From the NCBI GenBank assembly GCA_009780575.1, contig WQZU01000009.1:1-42073 (forward strand): a stretch of DNA of 42,073 nucleotides, written 5' to 3'. A program made the translations under genes and the position numbers. The notes under the pieces were generated by a model. The model ran no database searches and had not been told where the DNA came from. It saw nothing but the letters and a program-made list of their open reading frames with translations. Positions 8,037 through 17,750 of the stretch are shown here, piece by piece (the stretch's first letter is position 1; the number at the start of each line of letters is the position of its first letter). The DNA comes from Candidatus Methanomicula labiotermitis. Its GTDB lineage: Archaea > Thermoplasmatota > Thermoplasmata > Methanomassiliicoccales > Methanomethylophilaceae.

Positions 8037-9505
8037 ATGACGGCAAGGAAGAGTGATTCAATTGCGAGTAAAATCGAGAACCTCGGAGATGACCCAGACA
8101 GATGGGAGACCATCGACTGGAAAAAGGCGGAAGCCTACGTCAGCCGTATGCAGTACAGGATTTCCAAGGCTCAGCAAAAAGGCGATAAAAACCTTGTGAA
8201 ACGTCTTCAGTATCTGTTGGCCCATTCGTTCTATGCCAAGGCATTGGCGGTGAAAAGAGTAACGACAAACCAAGGCAAACACACGGCAGGCGTTGACAAC
8301 GAATTGTGGATGATGCCCAAAGTGAAAATGGATGCCGTGAAATCCCTTAACGTCGGACGATACAGAGCAAAACCGCTGAGACGCGTACACATTCCCAAAA
8401 GGAACGGAAAGCTCAGACCTTTGAGCATCCCTACAATGCGCGACCGTGCGCGATGCAGGCCTTGTATCAGATGGCGTTGGATCCTGTGTAGGAAGCGACC
8501 GCCGACCCGGATTCGTATGGATTCAGGAAAGGCAGGTGCTGTCAGGATGCGAGAGAACAGCTGTTCACCCTGTTAGCCAAAAAGACATCTTCAACATGGG
8601 TTCTCGAAGGCGACATAAAGAGCTGTTTCGACCGTATCAGCCACGAATGGCTTATGAACAACATCCAGACAGATAAACGTATCCTGAAACGGTTTCTGAA
8701 AGCAGGTTTCGTTTTCAATGAGAGACTGTTCCCGAATGAGGAAGGCACACCGCAAGGCGGAGTAATATCCCCCACGCTGGCGAATATGACCCTCAACGGA
8801 ATGGAAACCTGCATAAGAGAACACTTCGGAAAGAACTCCAAAGTGAACATCGTCCGCTATGCGGATGATTTCGTACTGACCGCCCCGACAAAGGAGAGGG
8901 CGATGGAAGCGAAAGAAGTGCTTGTCGCGTTCTTAGGAGAACGCGGACTTGAACTCTCCGAAGAGAAGACGCTCGTCACTCACATAGATGACGGGTTCAA
9001 CTTCCTCGGATGGGAGTTCAGGAAATACAAGGGCAAACTTCTAATCAAACCATCAAATGACTCGATAAGGTCGGCGGTACAGAAAATCCGTGACGTGGTA
9101 CTCGGAAAGGGAAAGGCGTTGTCTCAGGATGAGATGATATCGATACTCAATCCGATACTGATGGGATGGACGAACTACCACAAGACAACCGTTTCCAATG
9201 AAGCCTTCAGACAGGTCGGGGAACAGTTGTTCCACATAGTGAAGAAATGGGCACTGCGAAGACACAGGAAGAAGGGTAAATGGCGGGTAATGGACAGATA
9301 TTGGCACAGGAAAGGTACGAGGAAATGGGTATTTCGTACAGACGAGAACGAACTCCTTGATGTAAAGAATGTGAAAATAAGACGGCATATAAAGGTAAGG
9401 AAATCACTGAATCCATACATCGACATTGAATACCTTGAGATGCGGAAAGCACTGAATAAGGTAGAATTGGAGAGAGGGTACAGAGATAAAAGCATCGCAA
9501 TGTGA
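8037..9505 (+). pseudogene. ltrA: Group II intron reverse transcriptase/maturase, disrupted
   Basis: The N-terminal part (8037 to about 8450) has the RT0 region (NKVKRLQYLL-like, then TTNQGKHTAGVDN and IPKRNGKLRPLSIPTMRDRA). After a two-base CG insertion in the GTGCGCG run at 8446-8452 the protein continues in another frame. An in-frame TAG follows at 8489-8491 (between DPV and EATADP). The remainder is intact: SYGFRKGR, EGDIKSCFDRI, GTPQGGVISPTLAN and the catalytic YADD at 8858-8869, then the thumb/X domain. The C-terminus ends near RKALNKVELERG, and no HNH endonuclease domain is seen. If TAG is read as pyrrolysine the amber alone need not be lethal, but the frameshift is. Confidence 0.85.
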
Positions 9506-9537
9506 ACTGCCGTGAGAAACACGGTTGACTTCGGCTT

Positions 9538-9612
9538 GAGCCGTATGACGCGAAAGTGTCACGTACGGTTCTGGGAAGGGGGCGGCCCCGCGAGGGGCTG
9601 TCCCTATTCGAC
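9538..9612 (+). ncRNA. Group II intron domains V and VI
   Basis: Domain V is 34 nt: GAGCCGTA pairs with TACGGTTC, a CG bulge follows, and an inner six-pair stem is closed by a GAAA loop; the AGC triad is present. Domain VI has a GGGA/TCCC base, a GC-rich inner stem, and a branch-point candidate A at 9606. These fix the 3' splice site after 9612. Confidence 0.9.
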
Positions 9613-9960
9613 AATGATAATCAGAAAATACTGAAGATTATCATCAAATACTGTAGTAACATCGAAAATGCTGTGAACAGATTCGGTGACGATCAAAAAA
9701 AATTCTTAAGCGATGTTGACTACCAACATACCTGTTCTTTCAGTATATCTCAGATAGGTGAATACGTGAAACGTTTATCAAAGGAAATAAAGGAGAAAAC
9801 TCCGGAAACCATGTGGAGAAATATAGCCGGAATGAGAGACGTGATCACTCACGCATACGAAGGAATAAACTTGAACATATTGTGGAAAACGGTGAAAGAA
9901 AAAATACCTGCATTGAAAGAAACGTGTACGATAATACTGCACGAACTTGAAAACCCATGA
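9613..9960 (+). pseudogene. HepT-family (DUF86-like) frame without its own start
   Basis: The 115 codons after the intron encode a HepT-like all-helical protein: QKILKIIIKYC at the N-terminus, a SISQIGEYVKRLS helix, and the conserved R-x4-H-x-Y motif as RDVITHAY. HepT is the toxin/RNase partner of MntA, an adenylyltransferase-type antitoxin. No mntA gene is adjacent. The open frame extends back into intron domain V (a GTG at 9556), but that start would be intronic. In the joined exons no start codon precedes the frame, and it instead reads through from the regulator gene upstream. Most likely this is a remnant whose 5' end and partner were lost, or an unusual fusion. Confidence 0.65.
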
Positions 9961-9974
9961 AACTCGGAGAGAGA

Positions 9975-12900
9975 TCATTCCTTCCTGTCGTTGGCCCTTT
10001 CGAGTATGTCTTCCGCGCCAAGGAACAGTGAACGCAGTCTTTCTGCTGTTTCGGAGTCGGCGTTCCACATTCCTCTCTCTATCGCTTCAAGCAGCCTTGA
10101 TGTGATGTGTCTCAGCGCATCGGGATTGTTGTTCTCTATCCATTCCTTATTCTCACCGTCAAAAAGGAAATTGTCCGCAAGCGACTTGTACATCCAGTCC
10201 TCCATCATATCCGAGGTGGAATCCCATCCGAACGAGAATTCCACCAGATTCGATATCTCCTGAACGCCTCTGTATCCGTGTCTTTTCAATCCGTCCACCC
10301 ATTTCGGGTTCAAGACTCTGCTTCTGAAAATGAATTTGCACTCTTCCTGAAGCGTCCTGGCAACCGGTCTTTCCGGATCCGAACTGTCTCCGATCATTGA
10401 TGTCGGTTGCTTTCCCGAATACGCTTCGACTGCGGCGTTGAGTCCTCCCAGGAAAATGTAATCGTCATCGTTGTCGAGAGCGTCAAGTTCTCGGGATTCA
10501 TGATTTTTCACTGTCACGTCAATGCCGCTCAGTCTTTTCCTGAAGAAATCTTTCATGTCTTCTCCGCGGACCTCGCGTCCGTACGCGTAGCCTCCCCATT
10601 CTATGTATGCGTCCGCCAGATCCTTTCTCTCTTTCCATTGCGATGAATTGATCAGCACATCGACCCCGCCGCCGTATGTTCCCGGCGGATCTCCGAATAT
10701 CCTTATGCGCGCCTTTCTTTTCGCTGTTGCCGCGTCCAATCCTTCCGCCATTGAATCCGTTATATCTTTTCTGAGATTGCGCAGCAGATAATTATTATCG
10801 TCGCTTTCATCGAGTTCCGATATCTTCTTCACGGCATCATCCATCAGTTCGATAAGATTCGGAAATGAATCACGGAACAGACCGCTTATTCTCATTGTTA
10901 CGTCTATCCTCGGGCGTCCGAGTTCTTCAAGCGGAATCACTTCTGTATCCGTTACCGCACTTCCGGATGCCGACCATACCGGTCTTATGCCCAGCAGCCA
11001 AAGTACGTACGCGATATCGTCTCCTCCGGTCTTCATGGTGTCCGTGGCCCATATTACGATCCCCACCTGCATGGGATACGTTCCGTTATCCCTGACGTGA
11101 CGGTCTATCATCACATCGGCCATCTTCCTTCCCGTTTCCCAGGATGACTGCGTCGGTATTCCCGCAGGATCGATGGAATAGAAATTGCGCCCTGTCGGTA
11201 AAAGGTGGGCGTTTCCTCTGGTAGGACATCCCGAAGGGCCGGGAAGGACATATCCTCCGTTCAATGCTTTGATGAAACCGTCTATCTCTTCGGTCGTCCG
11301 TAAAAGCATTGGGACTATGCTGTCACATATCAGAGATATCACGCTTCGTACTTCGTCCGATGCCGTATCCGCGGTCTTGATGCAATCCTCTTTTCTGAAT
11401 GCGAGTGCTCTCATCTTTATTATCAGTTCCATTGCCGCATTATCCGCTTTGTCAATGAGTTCACCGTTGAGCGTTCCGCAGGCATTCATCTCCGACGGAT
11501 TGTTCATCGCCTTTTCTAAATCAATTTTCATCGCACCCGCCATCGCCGATCTCAGTGACGGGACGCTGCCGTTCCTGATCCGTGTAAGAGAATAGACCAT
11601 CTCATCGAGTCTCTCGTCCGACGGCGGTATCCCCATTATGTGCAGTCCGTCCTTGATGATGTTGTCCTTTACCGCGCAGATGTAATCGTAAAGCGTTTCG
11701 ATCCTTTCCTCAAGTTCCTCAGGATCGGAATGCTGCGTCAGTCCGATGTCGTCGAGCATTGATGATCTCGCACACATATCGAATATTGTGTTCGCAAGGC
11801 TTTCGCATTTGTCTTTTTGGTTTGCTGATCTTGCTCTCAGATACTCCTGAACCAACGATTCCGTTTCCGAAAGTTCGCCGTAACCTTCCGCGCGTGCGAG
11901 TGCCGGGATCAGATGATCGACGATGACCGCGCAGGTCCTCCGTTTTGCGTGCACCCCTTCGCCGGGATTGCTTATTGTATACGGGTAAATATGAGGAACA
12001 TGTCCGAATACCGCATCGGGAAAACATTTCCCCGATACCGCGTTCCCTTTCCCGGGCAGCCATTCCAATGTTCCGTGGCAGCCCATGTGTATTATCGCCT
12101 GAGCTTTGAACTCATCCGTGAGCCATCTGTAATACGCCAGATAATTATGCGGAGCGGTTATGTCCTGACTGTGGTAAATGTCTCCTGTGTCGCCCATCCC
12201 GCGGTTCGGCTGCAGTCCTATGAAAATATTTCCGTTCTTTATTCCGGGTATCACGATACCGCCGTCGGTCGTATGTATTTCACCGGGTATGTTCCCCCAG
12301 TCTCTGAGCATACCGTCACGGCAATCCGCATCTACGGATGAGAACCATTTTGCATATGTGCCCGTCGGAACAAAGGCCGCACACCGTTTTCTCATTTCTT
12401 CGGCCGATAACCACTCGGTGTCGTTGGAAACGCCCGCAAGTATCATTGACGTCAGATGCTGCCCGCTTTCCGGTATGCTGTCGATCGTGTATCCATTGTT
12501 TTTCAATTCCTTCATCAGAACGATCGTGCTTTCCTGCGCGTCCAGTCCGAACGCTCCTCCTATCATGTCATTCCGGGGAGGATTCTGATGCAGCAGTATC
12601 GCAACCTTCCTGTCCTTTGCGGGCGTTCTTCTCAGCGTTGCCCAATTCACCGCCAATTCGGATATCGCGGATACTCTGTCCTCTATCGCAAACGTTCCGG
12701 AACCGCTCTCGTAACGTTCGCGCGAAGAGAACGGGAATGATATTATTTGACCGTCGTACTCCGGCCAGAATATGTTCATTGATATTTCGAACGGCCCGAA
12801 CCCGGAATTTCTGTTCCAGTCTTCCTTTGAACCGAATAATTGTGACGCCTGTATGAACGGAACGCCCATTTCCGCGAAGATGTTCTCAACTTCCGCGTGG

Positions 12901-13691
12901 GAACCGTCACCGGGTGATGACATGCACAGCTGTGAGAAACCGAGTGTCACTATCACCGAATCGACGATCGATTTTCCGTCGCGCATCATATATTTCCTCA
13001 ATGAACCGTTTATTCCGATCGACCCCGTTATCTCGCCGGGATTCGGTGTCACGAACACCGGTATCACATTGACTTTCTTTGATCTCAGCTCGTTTATCAG
13101 AGAATCTATATGTCCTGTGGTCTTTCCGACAACCGATATCTGATTTATTATCAGTCCTACCGCGGGAATATCGTTTGATGTATGCACATGATCGTCATCG
13201 GACATTCCTTTTCCGGGTACGTATATCCCTTGGGCCTGTCTCCTCTTGGGAGGCTCGGGTTCAATGTCCAGGTTGTTTGAATCGCGTAACAGACGCAACA
13301 GAAGATTGAACTCGTTGTCGTCTCCGCCCAATTCCACATATGATCTGATTATCAAATAATCTTCATCCGTTCCCGTGAACAGGGAACGGTTTTCGGTCAT
13401 CTCCTCTTTCACTTCACTTTCAATGAACGCCGGGATGTTGTTCTTCAGCAGGAAATCCTTCAGCTTGTCGAATTTTTTGAAATATGTGATCCCCGCGTGC
13501 ATTCTTACGAATACCATGTAAGCATCCTTCATCTGCGACAGCGAATCACGGAACACTCTCTCTTCGCCGTCCAGTTCGGATGTGAAATACTGACGCACAT
13601 CTATGGAATGATCTGCGGCAATCAGGCGTGCGGCCGCATTCATTGTGAATTCAGAGTCGTGTGCGTCACATATTATGTTTACTATTATCAT
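9975..13691 (-). CDS. cobN: CobN/BchH-like metal chelatase large subunit
   Basis: A 1,238-residue protein of the CobN/BchH/ChlH family, the tetrapyrrole-binding subunit of ATP-dependent chelatases. The signature HMGCHGTLEWLPGK lies in the middle, followed by SNPGEGVHAKRRTCAVIVDH, and the C-terminal part has DVLINSSQWKERKDLADAY and a family-typical end. Length matches CobN. Its ATG overlaps the stop of the VWA subunit gene by four bases, so the three subunits are one operon (I, then D, then H). In archaea cobalt is usually inserted early by a small CbiX/CbiK-type chelatase, so the substrate and metal of this complex are open. A nitrogenase-like cluster 16 kb away makes a non-cobalamin tetrapyrrole worth considering (inference). 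Confidence 0.88.
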   Translation of the reverse strand: MIIVNIICDAHDSEFTMNAAARLIAADHSIDVRQYFTSELDGEERVFRDSLSQMKDAYMVFVRMHAGITYFKKFDKLKDFLLKNNIPAFIESEVKEEMTENRSLFTGTDEDYLIIRSYVELGGDDNEFNLLLRLLRDSNNLDIEPEPPKRRQAQGIYVPGKGMSDDDHVHTSNDIPAVGLIINQISVVGKTTGHIDSLINELRSKKVNVIPVFVTPNPGEITGSIGINGSLRKYMMRDGKSIVDSVIVTLGFSQLCMSSPGDGSHAEVENIFAEMGVPFIQASQLFGSKEDWNRNSGFGPFEISMNIFWPEYDGQIISFPFSSRERYESGSGTFAIEDRVSAISELAVNWATLRRTPAKDRKVAILLHQNPPRNDMIGGAFGLDAQESTIVLMKELKNNGYTIDSIPESGQHLTSMILAGVSNDTEWLSAEEMRKRCAAFVPTGTYAKWFSSVDADCRDGMLRDWGNIPGEIHTTDGGIVIPGIKNGNIFIGLQPNRGMGDTGDIYHSQDITAPHNYLAYYRWLTDEFKAQAIIHMGCHGTLEWLPGKGNAVSGKCFPDAVFGHVPHIYPYTISNPGEGVHAKRRTCAVIVDHLIPALARAEGYGELSETESLVQEYLRARSANQKDKCESLANTIFDMCARSSMLDDIGLTQHSDPEELEERIETLYDYICAVKDNIIKDGLHIMGIPPSDERLDEMVYSLTRIRNGSVPSLRSAMAGAMKIDLEKAMNNPSEMNACGTLNGELIDKADNAAMELIIKMRALAFRKEDCIKTADTASDEVRSVISLICDSIVPMLLRTTEEIDGFIKALNGGYVLPGPSGCPTRGNAHLLPTGRNFYSIDPAGIPTQSSWETGRKMADVMIDRHVRDNGTYPMQVGIVIWATDTMKTGGDDIAYVLWLLGIRPVWSASGSAVTDTEVIPLEELGRPRIDVTMRISGLFRDSFPNLIELMDDAVKKISELDESDDNNYLLRNLRKDITDSMAEGLDAATAKRKARIRIFGDPPGTYGGGVDVLINSSQWKERKDLADAYIEWGGYAYGREVRGEDMKDFFRKRLSGIDVTVKNHESRELDALDNDDDYIFLGGLNAAVEAYSGKQPTSMIGDSSDPERPVARTLQEECKFIFRSRVLNPKWVDGLKRHGYRGVQEISNLVEFSFGWDSTSDMMEDWMYKSLADNFLFDGENKEWIENNNPDALRHITSRLLEAIERGMWNADSETAERLRSLFLGAEDILERANDRKE

Positions 13692-15532
13692 GCGTATCCC
13701 CTTCCGGTGATCGTCTTTATTCTGTGTGCCAGACCGTCCGAATTCAGGTCTTCCAGTTTAAGATATATTCCGTTCAGTTCTTTGCATATGTTCAACGCGT
13801 TGTCAGTATGCGGATATCCTGTTCCGGTGTCAACGACTATCCATGACGCCGTTGCTTCTTTTCCTATGTGTCTTGCCGCTGATAAAGCATCTCTGAACGC
13901 ATCGCCCCCGGACATCGCCACATTCGCACGTCCGTCCGTTGCCAGAACGACGTAATACCTTTCATTCGGGCGCATGCGTTTCTCTTTTTTCAGTTCCGTG
14001 TATGTTTTGAGAAGTGCGGCCGCAAGCGGCGTTGTTCCTCCCGTCGGCATATCCTTCAGTTTTCTGTACGCAAAATCGACACTTTTTGTGAACGGTAACA
14101 GTACTTCGGCGGAATCGCGCCTGAATGCTGTCAAGCCTACCTTGTCTCTGTTCTTGTAAGATTCCTTCAGAAGCGAGAACACCGCTCCTTTTACGGATAC
14201 CATTCTTTTTCTTGCACCCATGGATCCGCTTGCGTCCACCACGAACATTATTGATGCACCGCTTTTTCTTTCCCTTACCTTCTGTCTGAGATCGCTCATC
14301 TCAAGCACTATCGCCAAACCGTCCTTTTTCCTGAATTTCTGATACGGTGCGGCCGCACGCATGCTTGCGTCTATCGCTATGTCCCTGTGGTCCGAGGAAA
14401 TCCTTGATCTTATGTAACGGCCTTTGCACATTGTGCTTTTTGTCTTTCCGTGTTTGCCGTACGATCTTGCATTGACATCTCTGAAACTTCTCAATTCCGT
14501 GAAATCGATGACGCTGAACGTGTTGCCTATTGAGAATACCATTTCCGTGTCATCGCCGCCCGTTCCGCCGTCTTCATCGTTGCCTCCGGTTCCGATGTCA
14601 TCCGGCGTCATGTCCGCATCCGCATCCGGTTGTTCGGTGTTCGGTTCCGATGATCTCTTCTCATTCTCTTCTTCCGGAACTTCGGTCATCCTGTGCCTCA
14701 GACACATTTTTGCGGCATCTTTGACATCTTCCAGTATAACCTCATCCCTTCCGTTGAGGGCTGCCAGCGCCATGGATGCGTTCGTTGTTGCTATGTCTCC
14801 TCTGTGTCCTTCCGCTCCAACTTTGCTGCAGAGTTCGGCTATCACTCTCAGCAGATCGTCCGATATCGAAACGAATTCAATACGTGCGGCGGCGGTGTTT
14901 ATTTCTCCGGATACTTTCGCATCGTCTTCTTCGTAAATTTTATGAAAATTTTCTTTGTCCCTGTCGAACTCCGTTCTCCTGCGGACTATTTCATATCTTT
15001 CTTTTTCGTTTGTTATGTTTCCGATGTCAACGCAGACATCGAACATATCCAAAAGCTGCTCGTCCATCGGATTTTCAAGGATATTCATCGTTGCTATGAA
15101 TTTCATGCCGCTCGTGTATTTCCATGATATTCCTTCGCGTTCCGCCGTTATCTCTTCGCCGGACGCCGCTTTTAGTATACTTCCGAGGATGGAGCGATCC
15201 ATCAGATTCGCGTCGTCCGCATACAGTATGTTCCCGTCCGCTCTGCTTATCAGACCGGGAAGTATCTTCTTCGTTCCGCTTGTTATCGTCTCTTCGATGT
15301 CAAGGGCCCCTGTTACCTGTCCTTCCGTTGCGTTGAGCGGAAGATTGATCACCTTTTTCTCAGAAATACGGGATATCGATCTCACGAGCGTTGTCTTTGC
15401 CGATCCGGATGTGCCCTGCACGAGCACGGACCTTATTCCCGGAGAGACAAGTAAACATTTTATCGCTTTCTTGACTTCATCCGCACCGAGAACGGCAGAG
15501 AACGGAAAACCGCTCAGAGGCTCTTTATCCAC
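13688..15532 (-). CDS. Chelatase subunit D-like: AAA+ plus VWA domain
   Basis: A 614-residue protein with an N-terminal AAA+ module (about 1-270: Walker [10 protein letters not shown], a degenerate Walker [12 protein letters not shown]), an acidic Asp/Glu/Gly-rich linker (about 285-330) and a C-terminal von Willebrand A domain with the MIDAS motif DASGSMG and a later ATDGRAN. This order is that of the ChlD/BchD subunit, the platform that couples the ATPase subunit to the large subunit. The start is GTG at 15532, within the last codons of the I subunit. The altered Walker B fits the known pattern that D subunits do not hydrolyse ATP. Confidence 0.88.
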   Translation of the reverse strand: MDKEPLSGFPFSAVLGADEVKKAIKCLLVSPGIRSVLVQGTSGSAKTTLVRSISRISEKKVINLPLNATEGQVTGALDIEETITSGTKKILPGLISRADGNILYADDANLMDRSILGSILKAASGEEITAEREGISWKYTSGMKFIATMNILENPMDEQLLDMFDVCVDIGNITNEKERYEIVRRRTEFDRDKENFHKIYEEDDAKVSGEINTAAARIEFVSISDDLLRVIAELCSKVGAEGHRGDIATTNASMALAALNGRDEVILEDVKDAAKMCLRHRMTEVPEEENEKRSSEPNTEQPDADADMTPDDIGTGGNDEDGGTGGDDTEMVFSIGNTFSVIDFTELRSFRDVNARSYGKHGKTKSTMCKGRYIRSRISSDHRDIAIDASMRAAAPYQKFRKKDGLAIVLEMSDLRQKVRERKSGASIMFVVDASGSMGARKRMVSVKGAVFSLLKESYKNRDKVGLTAFRRDSAEVLLPFTKSVDFAYRKLKDMPTGGTTPLAAALLKTYTELKKEKRMRPNERYYVVLATDGRANVAMSGGDAFRDALSAARHIGKEATASWIVVDTGTGYPHTDNALNICKELNGIYLKLEDLNSDGLAHRIKTITGRGYA

Positions 15533-16536
15533 TTGTTCAGCTCCTCTGTATCTATCGTGGATTCCTGGAAGGGGTTCCTTCTCATTCTGTGCGTAAGCAC
15601 AAGATTCGCTATGCTCGCAACATCTTCCTTTATCGTCTTTTCCCGGCCGTAGAACGCCGCATATGCGGACGCCGATTTCAGTAAAGTTATATCTGCCCTA
15701 TGTCCGTCCACTCCGAAGTACAGTGACGCTTCAACTGCCATTCTCATTGCCCCGTCATCAATTTCCATTTCCTTAAGCAACGATTTGGCCGCGTCTATCC
15801 TCTTTCTCAGGACATTCTGCTCATTCGAGTGCTTCTCGGCGAACGCGTCCGGGTCCCTTTCAAATTCAAGGCGTTTTTTAATGACCTCTATCCTGGTGTC
15901 CACGTCCTTCTCGCTTTTCACGTCCACCGCCATGCCGAAACGATCGAGTAACTGCGGCCTGAGGTCTCCTTCCTCCGGATTCATTGTCCCTACCAGGATG
16001 AACTTGGACGGATGTGAAAACGAGACGCCTTCACGTTCAACGTAGTTCCTGCCCATGGCCGCCGCATCCAGAAGAAGATCGACAAGATGGTCGTCCAGCA
16101 GATTCACCTCATCCACGTAAAGGATATTTCCGTTCGCTTTTGCCAACACTCCCGGTTCAAATCTTTTCTTTCCCGTTTTCAGCGCGAACTCCAGATCCAG
16201 CGTTCCCGCTACCCGGTCTTCCGTCGCACTGAGCGGGAGTTCGACCACGGACATGTCAACCGTTTCCTCTTCCATGCTTCCGCTGACCGATGACTCCTTG
16301 CAGTACGGACACAGTTCATCCTGCTGTGAGACAACGCACCTGAACGGACATTTCGATACCTTGCGTTCGGGAAGAAGTTCAGCAAGAGAACGTACGGCCG
16401 TTGATTTCGCGGTTCCTTTTTCTCCGCGTATGAGGACCCCTCCGATGGAAGGATTTATGACATTCAATATGAGTGCATTTTTCATCTCGTTCTGCCCGAC
16501 TATGGCAGTGAATGGAAAACCGGTCTTACTACCCAT
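15514..16536 (-). CDS. Chelatase subunit I-like AAA+ ATPase
   Basis: A 340-residue ChlI/BchI-type ATPase: Walker [10 protein letters not shown], Walker [15 protein letters not shown], the [21 protein letters not shown] sensor and arginine-finger region, and the [11 protein letters not shown] insertion typical of the helix-2-insert clade. A segment near residues 75-95 carries four cysteines (CPFRC then CPYC) and probably binds a metal. The frame extends to a TTG at 16548, but ATG 16536 has a TATA box 26 bp upstream and no Shine-Dalgarno, so I take it as a leaderless start. First gene of the operon with D and CobN. Confidence 0.88.
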   Translation of the reverse strand: MGSKTGFPFTAIVGQNEMKNALILNVINPSIGGVLIRGEKGTAKSTAVRSLAELLPERKVSKCPFRCVVSQQDELCPYCKESSVSGSMEEETVDMSVVELPLSATEDRVAGTLDLEFALKTGKKRFEPGVLAKANGNILYVDEVNLLDDHLVDLLLDAAAMGRNYVEREGVSFSHPSKFILVGTMNPEEGDLRPQLLDRFGMAVDVKSEKDVDTRIEVIKKRLEFERDPDAFAEKHSNEQNVLRKRIDAAKSLLKEMEIDDGAMRMAVEASLYFGVDGHRADITLLKSASAYAAFYGREKTIKEDVASIANLVLTHRMRRNPFQESTIDTEELNKWIKSL

Positions 16537-16556
16537 GCATTTCGTCAATAATTATG

Positions 16557-16567
16557 GATAAATAAAG
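16557..16567 (-). promoter_or_regulatory. TATA box of the chelatase operon
   Basis: On the minus strand this reads CTTTATTTATC, centred about 26 bp before ATG 16536. The TTGGAT-N5-ATCCAA palindrome of the nitrogenase-like cluster is absent here. Confidence 0.6.
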
Positions 16568-16785
16568 TATATGTTACGACTGACGGATCCAAAGACAACC
16601 GTGTTCGAATCACAGATGATCAGATAGCGATCGTACTCTCAGAAATTGAAAATACGATGAATAACAATTGCCCTGCAGATATACTGAATGCGGAAAACCC
16701 TGCGGAGGTCTTTCATCTTTAACCGGAGTCATACCGTCATGACAGATAGTTTTATCACAGAAATTATAGCAGAATCAGTGGTAAA
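16568..16785. other. Intergenic stretch with no recognisable gene
   Basis: A plus-strand frame without a start codon runs to a TAA at 16722 (it includes RVRITDDQIAIVLSEIENTM). It matches nothing I recognise and may be decayed coding sequence, in keeping with the broken toxin-antitoxin genes that follow. Confidence 0.3.
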
Positions 16786-17002
16786 ATGACTATATCCGTT
16801 GACATGACAGATGATCAGATGAAGGTCATGCTGATGTATGCCGAAACGAAAAGCATGACGATAGCGGATCTTATAGAGTATCGCAGAGTGGATGGAGGGC
16901 GAGTTGAACGCAAAGGCCGCGGATGAGGCGCTCGAAGATCTTAAGAAAAATCCCGATACGATGACCCATGAGGAAGCAATGAGAGAGCTCGGCTTCAGAT
17001 GA
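16786..17002 (+). pseudogene. RelB-like antitoxin remnant
   Basis: ATG 16786 opens a ribbon-helix-helix-like N-terminus (MTISVDMTDDQMKVML, then KSMTIADLI) similar to the short RelB/DUF6290-type antitoxins common in archaea. The expected continuation (LNAKAADEALEDLKKNPDTM, then HEEAMRELGF) is in a different frame from about 16892, so a small indel breaks the gene near 16885. The second frame ends in TGA at 17000-17002, overlapping the ATG of the RelE-like frame, the usual layout for this pair. Confidence 0.6.
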
Positions 17003-17259
17003 CCTATCGTGTGATTTATAAGACATCCGTGATAAAATATCTAGATGGATCCTCACATCTCATTGAGGATAATGTCATGGATAGAAGAGAATCTTGCCGG
17101 ATGTGAAGATCCGATAAGCATGGGGAAAGCGTTGCACGGAACCCATGCGGGAACATGGAGATACCGAATCGGCGATTATCGAGTTATCGCAGAGATAAAA
17201 GATAAAGAACTGATAATCCGGTGATCGGTGTTGGTCCGAGAAAGGACATATACAAATGA
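16999..17259 (+). pseudogene. RelE-like toxin remnant
   Basis: The ATG at 16999 begins MTYRVIYKTSVIKYL, a RelE-type N-terminus. The conserved body (SWIEENLAGCEDPISMGKAL, WRYRIGDYRVIAEI) is in another frame from about 17073, and the C-terminal strand (VIGVGPRKDIYK) is in a third frame from about 17220. Two frameshifts make it non-functional unless they are sequence errors. It followed the RelB-like frame as a toxin-antitoxin pair. Confidence 0.65.
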
Positions 17260-17402
17260 TTTTCGAAGACCATCGGCACTCGATGTCATAATAATGACTG
17301 TATGAACAGACAGTGGGCAGATGATTATTCTGATAAATTGACATATAAGTATATTTATCGTCAAAAATAGGCATTAAATAAACTTTTATGTTAACTTAAA
17401 AT
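17260..17402. other. AT-rich upstream region of hipBA
   Basis: No gene is visible. The stretch is rich in A and T (about 17335-17402) and probably holds the hipBA promoter, but no single TATA box stands out. Confidence 0.35.
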
Positions 17403-17421
17403 CAGTAAACATTATTTACTG
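17403..17421. promoter_or_regulatory. Inverted repeat, likely HipB operator
   Basis: A perfect palindrome with 7-bp arms, CAGTAAA-CATTA-TTTACTG, lies 19 bp before the hipB ATG. HipB-type regulators bind such repeats and autorepress; the link here is positional. Confidence 0.6.
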
Positions 17422-17440
17422 TTACCGCATCATCATTATC

Positions 17441-17746
17441 ATGGAACAGTATGCCGACCTTTACTTCATATCGGACGTTGAGATAATGAGACGTATCGGA
17501 AGGAAGCTAAGGACGATACGGCTGAACAGTAACATCACCAGAGAGGAACTTCAAAGGATCACCGGCATACACAAAAAGACCATAGGGGATCTCGAATCAG
17601 GAAAAAATGTCACGATGGCGACATTCATCGCCGTATTGAGAGGGCTTCAGATACTGGAGCATGCGGAAGAAATGCTCAAGGATGACGGTCCGAGTCCTGT
17701 CATGATAGCGAAGCTTCAGGGAAAGATACCTCAGAGAGCGAGATGA
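17441..17746 (+). CDS. hipB: HipB-like XRE-family antitoxin
   Basis: A 101-residue protein with a Cro/C1-type helix-turn-helix (about 15-70: RRIGRKLRTIRLNSNITREE, the recognition part ITGIHKKTIGDLESGKN, then MATFIAVLRGLQIL). A basic C-terminus follows. It sits four bases before hipA, behind a palindromic operator. Expected role: DNA-binding antitoxin that sequesters HipA and represses the pair. Confidence 0.82.
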   Translation: MEQYADLYFISDVEIMRRIGRKLRTIRLNSNITREELQRITGIHKKTIGDLESGKNVTMATFIAVLRGLQILEHAEEMLKDDGPSPVMIAKLQGKIPQRAR

Positions 17747-17750
17747 TATC

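Larger units (their letters stand above)
7474..9612 (+). mobile_element. Group II intron, complete length, with degenerate maturase
   Basis: The 5' end has the group II consensus GTGCGAC (7474). The 3' end has a canonical domain V (9538-9571) and domain VI (9572-9612) ending CTATTCGAC with a bulged A at 9606, seven bases from the end. Domains I-IV occupy the 560-base leader before the maturase frame. The intron separates the tail of the Schlafen/HATPase gene from a HepT-family frame. Removing 7474-9612 exactly leaves the upstream frame (GEWIR) in phase with the downstream frame (NDNQKIL). The ribozyme core may still fold, but its maturase is broken, so splicing would need help in trans. Confidence 0.85.

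Noticed and set aside
16549-17440. A complete toxin-antitoxin operon
   Set aside because: Both frames are interrupted; only fragments of RelB- and RelE-like proteins can be assembled across frames.
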